Assembly (NCBI GenBank): GCA_026627385.1
Contig: JAPNUR010000005.1
Location: forward strand, 1-64,000
Direction of reading: 5' to 3'
Length of the DNA stretch: 64,000 nt
Origin: Bacillota bacterium
GTDB taxonomy: Bacteria; Bacillota; Sulfobacillia; Sulfobacillales; Sulfobacillaceae
The notes under the pieces were generated by a model that was not told the DNA's origin, did no database searches, and saw only the letters and a program-made list of their open reading frames with translations. Position 1 is the first letter of the stretch. Every line of letters begins with the position of its first letter. A program made the translations under genes and the position numbers. Positions 17,344 through 26,925 of this stretch are shown in pieces.

Positions 17344-18656
17344 TGACCTAATTCCGCCAAGAGATCGTAGCCGCGAACTCCGACGATGCGCGCGGGGACA
17401 ATGGCCCCTACGGGATAGCGTCCCTTGATGTACGTCACGCCGTCTATATCCGGCGCGTCCATCGCCCCGCGCCCCACGCTGACCGAGTCTCCGGTTTCTT
17501 CAATGAGGATGGGCACCGTGCGGCCAATATGCCGACCCCGTATGGCTTCCACCAGGTTTCGCTGGCGCGCCATCACCTCACGTCGCCGCTTCTCCTTGAC
17601 GTGAGCGGGCACCGGGTCCCCATAAGGCTCTGCGCGCGTACCCTCTTCAGGCGAATAGGTAAAGACGCCCACATGGTCAAATCGCATGGTCTCCACAAAT
17701 TCCAGTAAGGCCGCATGATGTTCTTCCGTTTCGCCCGGAAAACCGACAATGAACGTGGTGCGCAATGTGACGTCTGGCAGCGCGTCGCGGATCATGCCGA
17801 TCACGCGTTCTGTCTTATCCCGCCGAAAAGGTCGCCCCATCCGCCGCAGTAAGTCTGGGTGCGCATGCTGTAACGGCATATCTAGGTAAGGGGCAACCAC
17901 CGGCAAATCCCGCATAGCGCGGACGAGATCCGGCGTAATTTGGGTCGGATAGCTGTACATGAGGCGCACAAACACCAAGTCTGGGATTTCCTGCAAGGCA
18001 TACAGCAACATTGGCAACGCAGGATGCCCATAAAGGTCGTGGCCCCAAATGGTGGAATCTTGGGCAACTAAGATGAGCTCGCGGACCCCGTCGGACACGA
18101 GTTGGCGGGCCTCCGAGACAATATCTTGAAGCGGCCGGCTACGGTATCCCCCGCGCATTTGCGGAATCGCACAAAACGCACAGGTGTGGTCGCAACCCTC
18201 GGCAATTTTAAGATAACTGGTATAAAACGGGGTGGTGAGCTTGCGCCGCGAGGTCCGACCGCTCACCGGCATTTCTCCCCAAAAATGCGGCCGCTGTCCC
18301 TGAAGAGCGCCCTCAACCGCTTCCACGATCCGCTGAAATTCCCCGGTGCCCACCATGGCGTCAACTTCTGGCAGTTGATTCCATAGCGTATCTTGATAGC
18401 GTTGGGATAAGCAGCCGGCCATCACCAAGGCCTTCAGTTGCCCCTGTTCGCGATACCGGTTCATTTCCAAAATCGTGTCAATCGATTCTTGCTTGGCGGC
18501 TTCGATGAATCCGCAGGTATTGACAATGAGCACGTCGGCGTTTTCTGCCGACGACGTCAGTTCATAGCCCGCCTCTTCCAGTAGACCTAACATGACTTCC
18601 GAATCCACACGGTTTTTGGGGCAGCCAAGACTGACCATGCCCACCTTTACTGGCAA
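17340..18656 (-). CDS. rimO: Ribosomal protein S12 methylthiotransferase RimO
   Basis: A 438-residue radical-SAM enzyme that adds a methylthio group to an aspartate of ribosomal protein S12. The N-terminal UPF0004 domain has SLGCPKNRVDSE and VNTCGFIEAAKQES; the radical-SAM motif is CDHTCAFCAIP with three cysteines; a TRAM-like domain ends the protein. The TTG at 18656 is chosen because GAGGTGATC precedes it and it gives the family N-terminus just before KVGMVSLGC. GFIEAAKQESI favours RimO over MiaB. Its stop overlaps the pgsA GTG start. Confidence 0.95.
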   Translation of the reverse strand: MPVKVGMVSLGCPKNRVDSEVMLGLLEEAGYELTSSAENADVLIVNTCGFIEAAKQESIDTILEMNRYREQGQLKALVMAGCLSQRYQDTLWNQLPEVDAMVGTGEFQRIVEAVEGALQGQRPHFWGEMPVSGRTSRRKLTTPFYTSYLKIAEGCDHTCAFCAIPQMRGGYRSRPLQDIVSEARQLVSDGVRELILVAQDSTIWGHDLYGHPALPMLLYALQEIPDLVFVRLMYSYPTQITPDLVRAMRDLPVVAPYLDMPLQHAHPDLLRRMGRPFRRDKTERVIGMIRDALPDVTLRTTFIVGFPGETEEHHAALLEFVETMRFDHVGVFTYSPEEGTRAEPYGDPVPAHVKEKRRREVMARQRNLVEAIRGRHIGRTVPILIEETGDSVSVGRGAMDAPDIDGVTYIKGRYPVGAIVPARIVGVRGYDLLAELGQ

Positions 18657-18781
18657 TCCGATCACCTCGCGGATATCATAGCCTACCCCTGGGGGAAAAT
18701 AAAGCGACCACTGAACAGTCGATGAGCGCTGCGGCGCCACGACATGGTTAGGCCACTATGCTACGACAAGGAGAGGTGTTC

Positions 18782-19537
18782 ATGCGCACGAAATGGGGCC
18801 ATCTGGCCGTGTGGCGCCGATGGTTAGCTATCGTAGCAACGTTCCTGGGCTTGGGCCTCACCGGCCTCCCCGCCTATCCCCCTACTGCCATTGCAGCAAC
18901 GTTACCAGCAGCCGACCGCTATTCGCTGCGCGACGTCGTCACCGATCAGAAGGTGGCGGCTCTGACCTTCGATATCTCGTGGGGCACGGTCATGCCGGAG
19001 AAAGTCTTTAACCTCTTAAAGCGCGACCATGTTGCGGCGACATTTTTTGTCTCCGGGCCTTGGGCACGGCAAAACGCATCATTGGTGAAAGCCTTTGCGC
19101 AATCCGGCTATGAAGTCGAGTCCCATGGTTGGGCGCACGTGAACTACACTGGCCTGAGCAATCAAGGGGTGCAAGACAATATTCTCAAGGCAGACCGCGT
19201 GATTTCCGATATCACCGGAAAGCATCCGACATTTGTCCGTCCGCCCAACGGCGACTTTAGTCCCCGCACGATTCAGGCAACCAAGGCCATCGGTTACACG
19301 ACAGTAACCTGGGGCACCGATTCCTTAGATTGGATGAATCCGGGCGTCTCCACCATTATTCACCGCGTGGTCAGCCGCATTCACCCCGGGGATATTGTGC
19401 TCTTGCATGCGTCTGACACCTGCAAGCAAACGGACTTAGCGCTGCCGGCCATTGTGCGCGAGTTGCACGCTAAGGGGTATCGTTTGGTCACCCTCAGCAC
19501 GCTATTGAAAGAAGGCACCCCCAATTATCGCGGCTGA
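18782..19537 (+). CDS. PdaB-like polysaccharide deacetylase
   Basis: A 251-residue secreted or membrane-anchored deacetylase of the NodB family. An N-terminal hydrophobic segment (about 17-36) is followed by the catalytic domain with ALTFDISWG (catalytic Asp), SHGWAHVN (metal His residues), RPPNGDFSP, and the final LLHASD motif. TFDISWG-type motifs are characteristic of sporulation PdaB proteins, which act on peptidoglycan. The ATG at 18782 follows AAGGAGAGG. It is a lone plus-strand gene whose 3' end overlaps the 3' end of the D,D-carboxypeptidase gene by 13 nt, so both wall enzymes converge here. Confidence 0.9.
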   Translation: MRTKWGHLAVWRRWLAIVATFLGLGLTGLPAYPPTAIAATLPAADRYSLRDVVTDQKVAALTFDISWGTVMPEKVFNLLKRDHVAATFFVSGPWARQNASLVKAFAQSGYEVESHGWAHVNYTGLSNQGVQDNILKADRVISDITGKHPTFVRPPNGDFSPRTIQATKAIGYTTVTWGTDSLDWMNPGVSTIIHRVVSRIHPGDIVLLHASDTCKQTDLALPAIVRELHAKGYRLVTLSTLLKEGTPNYRG

Positions 19538-20664
19538 GGATGAAACACCTTAGCCGCTAGTCGTTGCCACCAGGGTTTCTTGGCAATGGCTACCGCCGGA
19601 TATAGTCCCACCGTCTTGACCGGTTGCCCAGCCACGAGGACATGATAAAAACCCACGCGGTCTCGGGGTGAAAGGGGAGCGCTCAATTTCGACGGCAGCG
19701 CCAGCACCACGGCCGCGTTTTCCCCTTGCGGCACGTCGATCCAGAGGGTTCGATGGGCCACAATGGCCACTGTGGCTAGGCGCCCGTCCTCAACCGTGCG
19801 GTGTACGAGCACATGGTACGCGGTGATGATGCGTTCGGGCCGCCAGGCCTGAAAGCCCCAATTGAGCAAGCGGCTCGCATCATCCCAGCGATCCGGACTA
19901 TTTAATACCACCGCAATTAATTGCCAGTGATCGCGCGTGGCGGAGGCCACCAGGCATTTTCCGGCCGCCGAGGTCGTACCCGTCTTAACGCCATCGGCAC
20001 CAGGAAAGCTGTATAGTAACTGATTGGTGGTGTGAATGGTCCGCGTTCGCGATGACCGCTGTTCCGTAATGGTGGCTTCCGGGGATTTGACAATCTCTTG
20101 AAATAACGGCTGCTGCAACGCGGCCCGTGCAATGAGCGCGAGATCATACGCCGAACTGTAGTGTCCTGGCCGAGTTAGGCCATGCGGATTTTCGAAGGAG
20201 GTATTAAACGCGCCAAGCTCTTGGGCCTTGACATTCATCCAGGCCACAAACCGTTCGACGGAACCCGCATCGCTCTCTGCCAACGCGACAGCCGCATCAT
20301 TGCCGGATCGCAAGAGCAACCCTTTTAACAGGTCGAGCCGCGTATATGCTTCGCCTTGGCGCACGTGCAACGACGAGCCAGGGGTGGCATCGGCCCTGGC
20401 CGATACCTTGACCCGCTGATTTAAATGGCCGTGGCTAATCACCACCAGCGCGGTCATCATCTTTGTCAGCGAGGCTGGGTCGAGTTGAAGAAACGCATGC
20501 TTTTCATAGAGAATGGTGCCAGTCCGGGCGTCCATGACAATCGCCGCCCGAGCCCCGACCGCCGGAGATACTGGCGGTACTGACGCTGCCCTGCACGGCG
20601 CGCTGCACAGCGCGCTCCCAATAGCAAATACAGTGATCGTCCAGCGGGCCCTGTGACATGCCAC
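19525..20664 (-). CDS. D-alanyl-D-alanine carboxypeptidase (DacF/DacA type)
   Basis: A 379-residue penicillin-binding protein of peptidase family S11 that trims the terminal D-Ala of peptidoglycan stem peptides. A signal peptide (about 1-27) precedes the active-site motifs SLTK (65-68), SGN (120-122) and KTG (227-229). A C-terminal beta domain and a basic end (WWQRLAAKVF) likely sit on the membrane. The GTG at 20664 is preceded by GGAGGTGG. It follows the rodZ-like gene by 46 nt and may be cotranscribed with it. Confidence 0.94.
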   Translation of the reverse strand: MACHRARWTITVFAIGSALCSAPCRAASVPPVSPAVGARAAIVMDARTGTILYEKHAFLQLDPASLTKMMTALVVISHGHLNQRVKVSARADATPGSSLHVRQGEAYTRLDLLKGLLLRSGNDAAVALAESDAGSVERFVAWMNVKAQELGAFNTSFENPHGLTRPGHYSSAYDLALIARAALQQPLFQEIVKSPEATITEQRSSRTRTIHTTNQLLYSFPGADGVKTGTTSAAGKCLVASATRDHWQLIAVVLNSPDRWDDASRLLNWGFQAWRPERIITAYHVLVHRTVEDGRLATVAIVAHRTLWIDVPQGENAAVVLALPSKLSAPLSPRDRVGFYHVLVAGQPVKTVGLYPAVAIAKKPWWQRLAAKVFHPQPR

Positions 20665-20710
20665 GGCTTGGCCACCTCCACCGAGTTAGCCATAGCATAT
20701 CCGAGGCGCG

Positions 20711-21628
20711 TTAAGATATGTGCCGAAAGGTCACAGTGAGTACGTGGATGGTCGGATCTGGCAAGGACACTGCGGTTCCGTTCACCGTGAGGTTGACAAA
20801 GCGCGTGCCAAATTTCAAGGCCACGCTGTGAGTGGCAGAAATCGCCAGACGTTGACCCGCCGTATAGACGTGTCCGTACGGGTTACTCGTCGCCCCGTTG
20901 ATCCATTCTTCCGTCCAACAAGGGCCGGTAAAGGTCACCGTCACGCTAACGGGAGTCTGATTGACCGAGTACATTAATTGGCCGGTGGCAGGGTTATTTG
21001 CGGCCAGACGCACCGTGGCAATCGGCGGAGCTGATGGGTGATGCGCGTGATGAGACGCGATGGATCGCGGGCGCGTTGGCCCCCGAGGAGCTTTGACATG
21101 ATGGTGATGCGGGACTGGGCGGTGGGTCGGCGCCACCGCATCATGGCTAGGCGCCTTCGGCAATTTATAAAGCCCAATGGCAAACAGGGCAGCTAGGACA
21201 ATCGCCGCTCCCCAGACCGACCGACTCGAGACCCGTGGTTCTGGGCTCGAGGGACGGAGGCCTCGCGCGCTTCGGCGGGAACGTGACGAACCCTGGGGCC
21301 GCATTTTGGCCTTGGCCAAGCGGCGCTCCCGGCGGCTCGGCACCGACGGTAAGCGCGCACTGTCTTTGGCTGCTGGCGCGGTGCGCTGGATCAGGCGCTT
21401 ACGGTATTCCACCAGTGCGTCGGCGTCCAATTCTAAATAACGGGCGTAACTACGCAAAAACCCAAGCCCGTACACGTCTCCCGGCAATTTATCCCACGCG
21501 TCCGCTTCCAACGCTTCCAGATACTCCACACGGATGTGTAAGGCCTCGCTCACCTCACGTAAGGTGAGCCGGCGCCCCTGGCGCGATTGCCGCAGATATT
21601 CGCCTATACTCATCGCCTCGTCACTCAA
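20711..21628 (-). CDS. rodZ: RodZ-like cell-shape protein
   Basis: A 305-residue protein with RodZ layout: an N-terminal Xre-like HTH domain (IGEYLRQSRQGRRLTLREVSE, with LPGDVYGLGFLRSYAR), a basic linker, one membrane segment (about 138-157) and an extracytoplasmic region. That region has a His/Pro/Ala-rich stretch (HRPVPHHHHV) before a beta-rich DUF4115-type domain. RodZ links the MreB cytoskeleton to the wall machinery. A TTG at 21628 follows GGAGGG and is the likely start. It lies between asnS and the D,D-carboxypeptidase, consistent with a wall-growth role. Confidence 0.85.
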   Translation of the reverse strand: MSDEAMSIGEYLRQSRQGRRLTLREVSEALHIRVEYLEALEADAWDKLPGDVYGLGFLRSYARYLELDADALVEYRKRLIQRTAPAAKDSARLPSVPSRRERRLAKAKMRPQGSSRSRRSARGLRPSSPEPRVSSRSVWGAAIVLAALFAIGLYKLPKAPSHDAVAPTHRPVPHHHHVKAPRGPTRPRSIASHHAHHPSAPPIATVRLAANNPATGQLMYSVNQTPVSVTVTFTGPCWTEEWINGATSNPYGHVYTAGQRLAISATHSVALKFGTRFVNLTVNGTAVSLPDPTIHVLTVTFRHIS

Positions 21629-21661
21629 TGGGTACCCTCCTTTCGTCTAGACATTAGTTCA

Positions 21662-22954
21662 TCATGGCCAGACGCGATTCAGGGTGCGGGCGAACGGAAT
21701 CGTTTCCCGTACATGGTCAAGGCCGCACACCCAGGCCACCACCCGCTCGACCCCCATGCCAAAACCACTGTGAGGCACGGATCCATACCGTCGCAAGTCT
21801 AGGTACCAGGAATAGTGGTCCGGATCCATGTTATGGTCTTTCATCCGCTGCAGCAAGAGGTCGAGGTCGTGAATGCGCTCGCTGCCGCCCACAATTTCTC
21901 CATAACCCTCCGGGGCTAACAGGTCGGCAGCCAGGACCACCTCTGGTCGAGCGGGGTCGGGTTGCATGTAAAAAGCCTTAATGGTACTCGGAAAGTGCGT
22001 TAAGAACACGGGGCGGTCGAACATTTCCGCCAATGCCGTCTCATGCGGCGCCCCTAAGTCTTCTCCCCAGGTTAACGGCAACCCCACCGCGCGTAACCGC
22101 TCTAAGGCCTCGTCATAAGTAATGCGGGGGAACGGCGGTTCTACCCGTGACAACCGCTCGGTATCGCGACCGATGGTTTTGAGTTCCGCAGACATATGTT
22201 GCAGCACATCTTGCACCACAAAGCTCACGAGTAATTCTTGCCACGCCAGGTTTTCTTCAAACTGGCAAAAGGCGATTTCGGGTTCGACCATCCAAAATTC
22301 CATTAAATGCCGACGCGTTTTGGATTTTTCGGCCCGAAAGGTGGGACCAAACGCATACACGCGTCCTAGGGCCATGGCCAATGCTTCCATGTAGAGTTGG
22401 CCCGACTGGGATAAATACGCGGGTTCTCCAAAATAGTCGAGGGAAAATAGCGTGGTGGTGCCTTCGGCCGCCGCTGGCGTGATAATCGGCGGATCCGCCA
22501 AGATGAAGCCATGGTCGTCGAGAAAGCGGCGGATGGCCTGAATAATGCGTGCGCGAATGCGCAAGATGGCGGCCTGTCGGGGGCTTCGCACCCAAAGGTG
22601 GCGGTGCTCCATCAAAAAGTCTACCCCGTGCGCTTTGGGTTGAATGGGGTAATGCGGACTCGGCGCAAGGCGTACGAGCTCCACCGCATCGACCTCGACG
22701 CCTGACGGCGCGCGGGGGTCGGAGCGCACCGCCCCCTCAATGGTGAGGGCACACTCTTGTTCCAGTTCCTCGAGGTTCTCGAGACCCCGCCAGACCGTTT
22801 TACCCGCACGCACGACTACTTGCACTTCGCCTGTCCCATCGCGCACGACGAGGAAATGAATTTTCCCGGACGACCGAAAATGGGTCAACCATCCCTGTAG
22901 GATTACCGTTTCTCCGACATGATCCGATAATTCACGAATGCTGACGGTGGACAT
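21662..22954 (-). CDS. asnS: Asparaginyl-tRNA synthetase
   Basis: A 430-residue class IIb synthetase that charges tRNA-Asn. The N-terminal OB-fold anticodon-binding domain (VILQGWLTHFRSSGK, HFLVVRDGTGEVQ) is followed by catalytic motif 2 (FRAEKSKTRRHLMEFWMVEPE) and motif 3 near the C-terminus (GFGMGVERVVAWVCG). EFWMVEPE after motif 2 favours AsnRS over archaeal-type AspRS. The ATG at 22954 overlaps the stop of the acyl-CoA dehydrogenase gene (TAATG), so translation is coupled to an unrelated metabolic gene. Confidence 0.92.
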   Translation of the reverse strand: MSTVSIRELSDHVGETVILQGWLTHFRSSGKIHFLVVRDGTGEVQVVVRAGKTVWRGLENLEELEQECALTIEGAVRSDPRAPSGVEVDAVELVRLAPSPHYPIQPKAHGVDFLMEHRHLWVRSPRQAAILRIRARIIQAIRRFLDDHGFILADPPIITPAAAEGTTTLFSLDYFGEPAYLSQSGQLYMEALAMALGRVYAFGPTFRAEKSKTRRHLMEFWMVEPEIAFCQFEENLAWQELLVSFVVQDVLQHMSAELKTIGRDTERLSRVEPPFPRITYDEALERLRAVGLPLTWGEDLGAPHETALAEMFDRPVFLTHFPSTIKAFYMQPDPARPEVVLAADLLAPEGYGEIVGGSERIHDLDLLLQRMKDHNMDPDHYSWYLDLRRYGSVPHSGFGMGVERVVAWVCGLDHVRETIPFARTLNRVWP

Positions 22955-24132
22955 TACCGCGTCTCCTTCAACATCAGGTTGCGAAAGATCACGAGCCGTT
23001 GGATCTGGTTGGTGCCCTCGTAAATCTGGGTAATCTTAGCATCGCGCATCATGCGTTCCACTGGGTAGTCGCGGACATAACCATACCCGCCAAACAACTG
23101 CACCGCATCGGTGGTGACGCGCATCGCCGTGTCCGAACACATGAGTTTCGCCATCGCGGAAAACCGGGTGACCTCGGGCGATGACGTGGCCTCAAACCCT
23201 GCGGAATCCACGATGGCGCACGCCTTGTAGAGAAGCTGCCGACTGGCTTCAATACTCGTTTCCATATCGGCGAGCATAAACTGAATGGCCTCCTGCTCTA
23301 TCAGCGGACGGCCAAATTGATGCCGCGCCTTTAAGTGTTCAAGCGTCACGTCTAGAGCCCCTTGGGCGATACCTAGCGCTTGCGCGGCAATTCCCGGGCG
23401 CGTACGGTCCAAGGTGCGCATGGCAATCTTAAACCCGTCCCCTTCCTCGCCCAAACGGTGGGAAGCCGGGACCCGCACCTGATCAAATTGCAACATGGCT
23501 GTCTGCGATCCACGAATGCCCATCTTGTCTTCGATCCGGCCCACCGTCAGGCCTGACGACTCTCCATCAACGACAAATGCCGACATGCCGCGCACGCCCT
23601 GACCGGGATCGGTGGTGGCGAACACCACCAGGGTCTTGGCCAACCCGCCGTTGGTGATAAAGACCTTGGTCCCGGTTAAGCGATATTCGTCCCCTTCGCG
23701 AATCGCCCGCGTCTGGACGCTGCCGGCATCCGATCCAGCTTCCGGTTCGGTCAGGGCAAAGGCGGCCAGCTTGCGTCCGCTGGCGATGTCGGGAATAAAT
23801 TGGGCCTTTTGTTCGGCGCTGCCCGCAATTAAGATCGGCATCGCCCCCAGATGCTGGGCTGCAATAATGAGACTCGAGGTCGCGCACACGCGCGCAATCT
23901 CCTCGACCGCCAGGCAAAATGTCAGGAGATCCGCGCCGCCACCGCCGAGTTCCTCCGGCATGCCTACACCGATTAAGCCGTATTCTGAAAAAAGTGCCGC
24001 AATATCCCACGGAAACGCTCCCGAACGATCGATCTCGGCAGCCCGGGGCGCCACGCGTTCGATGGCCAAGCGGCGCACTGTCTGCCGGAACAATTCCTGC
24101 TCATCAGTTAACGCATAGTTTATGCTTTTCAT
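22954..24132 (-). CDS. Acyl-CoA dehydrogenase
   Basis: A 392-residue FAD enzyme that oxidises acyl-CoA to enoyl-CoA. Family signatures are ALTEPEAGSDAGSVQTRA, TGTKVFITNGG, and the C-terminal QLFGGYGYVRDYPVERMMRDAKITQIYEGTNQ in sections; the Glu in IYEGTNQ is in the position of the catalytic base in short/medium-chain enzymes. Chain length specificity cannot be read. The ATG at 24132 follows TAGGAG. Its stop overlaps the asnS start, and it is the first gene of the run down to the carboxypeptidase. No other beta-oxidation gene is nearby. Confidence 0.95.
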   Translation of the reverse strand: MKSINYALTDEQELFRQTVRRLAIERVAPRAAEIDRSGAFPWDIAALFSEYGLIGVGMPEELGGGGADLLTFCLAVEEIARVCATSSLIIAAQHLGAMPILIAGSAEQKAQFIPDIASGRKLAAFALTEPEAGSDAGSVQTRAIREGDEYRLTGTKVFITNGGLAKTLVVFATTDPGQGVRGMSAFVVDGESSGLTVGRIEDKMGIRGSQTAMLQFDQVRVPASHRLGEEGDGFKIAMRTLDRTRPGIAAQALGIAQGALDVTLEHLKARHQFGRPLIEQEAIQFMLADMETSIEASRQLLYKACAIVDSAGFEATSSPEVTRFSAMAKLMCSDTAMRVTTDAVQLFGGYGYVRDYPVERMMRDAKITQIYEGTNQIQRLVIFRNLMLKETR

Positions 24133-24261
24133 GACTCCTATTGACCCCTTTAGCACAGCGCAGCGGCCTGGGGCTGCCAACGCTTTCCTGTGTTTTACCC
24201 TCGATGCGTCATTCTTGTCGGTAACTTCCATGATACAATAATTCTCAAGAGGTGACTTCCC

Positions 24262-24852
24262 ATGCCCAGTCGCGAGACGTTTTCGATGTCGTTAATAGTG
24301 GTGCCGCAAGTCGTATTCCCGGGCATCATCTCGTCGGTCTGGGTGAGGCCCAAAGCGCTAGGGAGTCTGATTCGCCTTGCAGTCTCTCAGGACCATAGCC
24401 TCGTGTTTGCCTTGGAGCGGGCCGATCGTGAACCGGCGACGGTAGCGACGGTGGGCCGTGTCCTCGAAATGATAGAGCAAGCTGAGGCTTGGCAGTTGGA
24501 GGTCGCAGGCATCCAGCGCACCCACATCCTGTCTTACCGGCACCAAGGGAGCGCCATGGTGGGACAATTTCGTTACGCGAACGAAGCGGAAGAATCCATC
24601 CCGCCCCTGCTCTTGGAAGAGGCGTGGGCCTTAGCGTCCGAGCTGTGGGCAACGGTCAATGAGTCGGGGAGCCGGGTGATTCTCCCCCAAAGCGCCCCTC
24701 TTTTATCGTACTGGATTGCGGCTCATATTCCGTTAAACGCGGCGACACAACAGGAGTTGTTGGAAATTCCAACCAGTCGCGGGCGCTTGGCTAAGGAAAT
24801 CTCGCTCATGCGCACGTTGTTAGATGGGCTAAGAACGGAGCACAGCGGCTAA
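24262..24852 (+). CDS. Stand-alone Lon substrate-binding-domain protein
   Basis: A 196-residue protein that consists of a Lon N-terminal-type (LAN/PUA-like) domain only. It begins with the typical VVPQVVFPGI segment, then LIRLAVSQDHSLVFAL, TVATVGRVLEMIE, and WQLEVAGIQRTHIL, matching the beta-barrel of PF02190, plus helices. No ATPase or protease part is present. Such proteins are widespread but of unclear function, possibly substrate recognition. The ATG at 24262 has GAGGTG upstream. It converges tail-to-tail with the tryptophan-rich gene, their stop codons sharing 4 nt (CTAA). Confidence 0.85.
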   Translation: MPSRETFSMSLIVVPQVVFPGIISSVWVRPKALGSLIRLAVSQDHSLVFALERADREPATVATVGRVLEMIEQAEAWQLEVAGIQRTHILSYRHQGSAMVGQFRYANEAEESIPPLLLEEAWALASELWATVNESGSRVILPQSAPLLSYWIAAHIPLNAATQQELLEIPTSRGRLAKEISLMRTLLDGLRTEHSG

Positions 24853-26189
24853 GAGCCATGAACGACAATATCTTCCAACATCGGCAACAACACTTCGTTT
24901 ATCCAATACGCCCAATAGCGCCAATCGCTGTGAACGCGATCAAACCGGCTTGACCGAACCCAGTCGCTCATCGCGATGGGCGCGAGCCCGTACACGATAA
25001 CGCTGATGTTTCCGGGATGGGCCTGGGTGGGCCATTCCACGTGCACTTCAATGATGTCCTGCCATCGGACCACCCACAGCCCGGGCTGAGAGGCCCACCG
25101 CCATAGCGTCCAGCCAGGGCGCAGACGCAGCCGGCGCGGGGCGTTGCCGACGAGCACGGGCCACGACCTCTGCACCAATTGCCCAACAATCTTATCGCGA
25201 TATTGGTAGCTCAATGCTTCTTGGCAGAGGGAGGTCCAGCGCTCAATGCCGTGGGTGGCTCGGATCAGCGGACGGATTTGTAAGATGGGAATGCGCCGGC
25301 GCTCGCCTTGCAATATTTTCCAAGAGGATGGCGTCAGATCATGACGCGGAGAGTACGTCGCCTCCAAGCGGCTGCCCCGCTGAACGCGGCGCAAAGTCAT
25401 GACCGTGGACCAGTCCGCATTCCATTCGGGAATCATCCAGCTCATCTGCGCCCTGACATGGCGGGGTTCGGGCAAGGTTTGGAGAAAGGATAGCCAATGG
25501 CCACCGGCTGGCTGGCCGACCACCAGATCGCAGCTGACAAAGCGCGCTTTGATGCCTAAGAGTTGTTCGCGGGCAAGCGGCAGCTCCTGGCGCCACTGGA
25601 CTCGCACGGGACGCGCTCCCAAGCGCTGGACCAGTTTGACCCAAAGCGTCACTAAGGATCCCTCAGGATCACCGATCAACGTCCATTCGTCCCAGCCGGT
25701 CATCCATGATCGCTGTTCGGAAATTAGCTCATCGAGTTTGACTGCATGTTGGAGTCGACCCTCGGCCCACCATTCCAATTCGTCATGCGGAGACCAACTC
25801 GCCGGATCCCAGACATCTTCCACAATAGCCCACAACCATGAGGCTCGCGCGGCCCGCAAAGTAATTTGCGTCGGCGTCCATCCCACCCAGGCATCCTCGC
25901 CGCAAGGAATCCAGACGCGCTCCGGACCCAATTCCGCCAAAAATTCCACTAAGTATTGCCAGGTCACGGCTGCCTCCATAGGATCCAACCAGGCATCAAT
26001 GAGGAGCGGCTGAGACTGGTACGACAGCCACGGCTCCAAACTCCTAAGGCCGCGGGATCGCAAAACGATGCGACGGTCTGCCACCAGTTTACCTTCAGCG
26101 GCCAGCCATTCTTCGGTCGACACGGCATCGTGCCAAAATGAGCGCACATGAGTGCGCGGAGCCTCAGAAAATTGTGCCAGGTAACGCAT
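24849..26189 (-). CDS. Tryptophan-rich protein of unknown function
   Basis: I do not recognise this 446-residue protein. It is soluble, with no signal peptide or membrane segment, and unusually rich in tryptophan (for example LEPWLSYQSQ, ASWLWAIVEDVWDPASW and DWRYWAYWINEVL). Charged and beta-like stretches alternate; no catalytic motif is evident. The ATG at 26189 follows GTGAGG at about 9 nt; the open frame continues upstream but without a site. It converges with the Lon-domain gene through overlapping stops and has a 740-nt gap upstream. The length and consistent composition argue for a real gene, perhaps restricted to relatives of this organism. Confidence 0.8.
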   Translation of the reverse strand: MRYLAQFSEAPRTHVRSFWHDAVSTEEWLAAEGKLVADRRIVLRSRGLRSLEPWLSYQSQPLLIDAWLDPMEAAVTWQYLVEFLAELGPERVWIPCGEDAWVGWTPTQITLRAARASWLWAIVEDVWDPASWSPHDELEWWAEGRLQHAVKLDELISEQRSWMTGWDEWTLIGDPEGSLVTLWVKLVQRLGARPVRVQWRQELPLAREQLLGIKARFVSCDLVVGQPAGGHWLSFLQTLPEPRHVRAQMSWMIPEWNADWSTVMTLRRVQRGSRLEATYSPRHDLTPSSWKILQGERRRIPILQIRPLIRATHGIERWTSLCQEALSYQYRDKIVGQLVQRSWPVLVGNAPRRLRLRPGWTLWRWASQPGLWVVRWQDIIEVHVEWPTQAHPGNISVIVYGLAPIAMSDWVRSSRFDRVHSDWRYWAYWINEVLLPMLEDIVVHGS

Positions 26190-26925
26190 CACTACCAACC
26201 TCACTATTGATTGCTCTATCATAGCCGATTTTTCTAGGGCACACACGCCGTCAACGAAAAAACTGTCGTGGTGGTGGTCGTTAACCACCGTCTGCCGGCT
26301 GCTGCCTTTGTCGACTTCAGGGAGATTTGGAGCCATCTGATCGGGAGGCGCCGCCACTTACCGCAGTCGCCTGACACGCGCGCGAACACCGCCGAGACCG
26401 CGAGCGGGGTTTCTGCCTTTGCCCGGCATCGGCCGAGAACCTGGTCGGAAGACGCTCCGTGCGTCGGGATCATCGTCCCGATAGGGTTTGCCGCTAAAAG
26501 ACGGTCTCAAGGCTGGTCAGGCCCCGGCACACGCGCCAATGGCGCACGTGCCCTGAGCGATGGGTCAGGCGTCCCGCGACCAAGTAGCCCGTTTCATGCG
26601 GCCGCCGACTCAGGCGCTTTGATCCCCGCCAAACGGACCGCTCGCATATGCGGGGCATGGGTGCCAGGCCTCATTGAAAGCGGCGATGTCATATCAAGGC
26701 AACATTGGTGGCGGGGAGGATTGGCCGCCCAGTTATGGGGAAAATACTCTTCATCGCTCGCCGGCCAGCAGAGCCATGACCAGCGCGCCGGCCTAGCAGC
26801 CGGGGCAGTGGCGCCCGCGCAGCGCGAAAACGAATCCCCGCGCTTTCGCGCCGGGGAGAACATCAATGCGGCGTGACAATGCGTCGGTAATCCGAACGCG
26901 GCCCCACGCTTGGAGCCGCGCCCGC
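26190..26925. other. Long intergenic gap after prkA
   Basis: About 740 bases holding the prkA-side terminator (26828-26857) and the upstream region of the tryptophan-rich gene. Overlapping open frames on both strands reach 200 codons but are rich in Arg, Ala, Gly and Ser and show no motif. No tRNA, repeat array or mobile-element sign is visible. Confidence 0.5.
26828..26857 (-). terminator. Terminator downstream of prkA
   Basis: On the minus strand CCCCGGCGC-GAAA-GCGCGGGG (26856-26836) forms a GNRA-capped hairpin with one bulge, followed by ATTCGTTTTCG. It lies about 70 nt beyond the prkA stop and fits an intrinsic terminator for the yhbH-spoVR-prkA unit. Confidence 0.7.

Noticed and set aside
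26268-26876. 202-codon plus-strand open frame in the gap after prkA
   Set aside because: Composition dominated by Arg, Ala, Gly and Ser, no ribosome site, no motif, and it overlaps a good minus-strand terminator.
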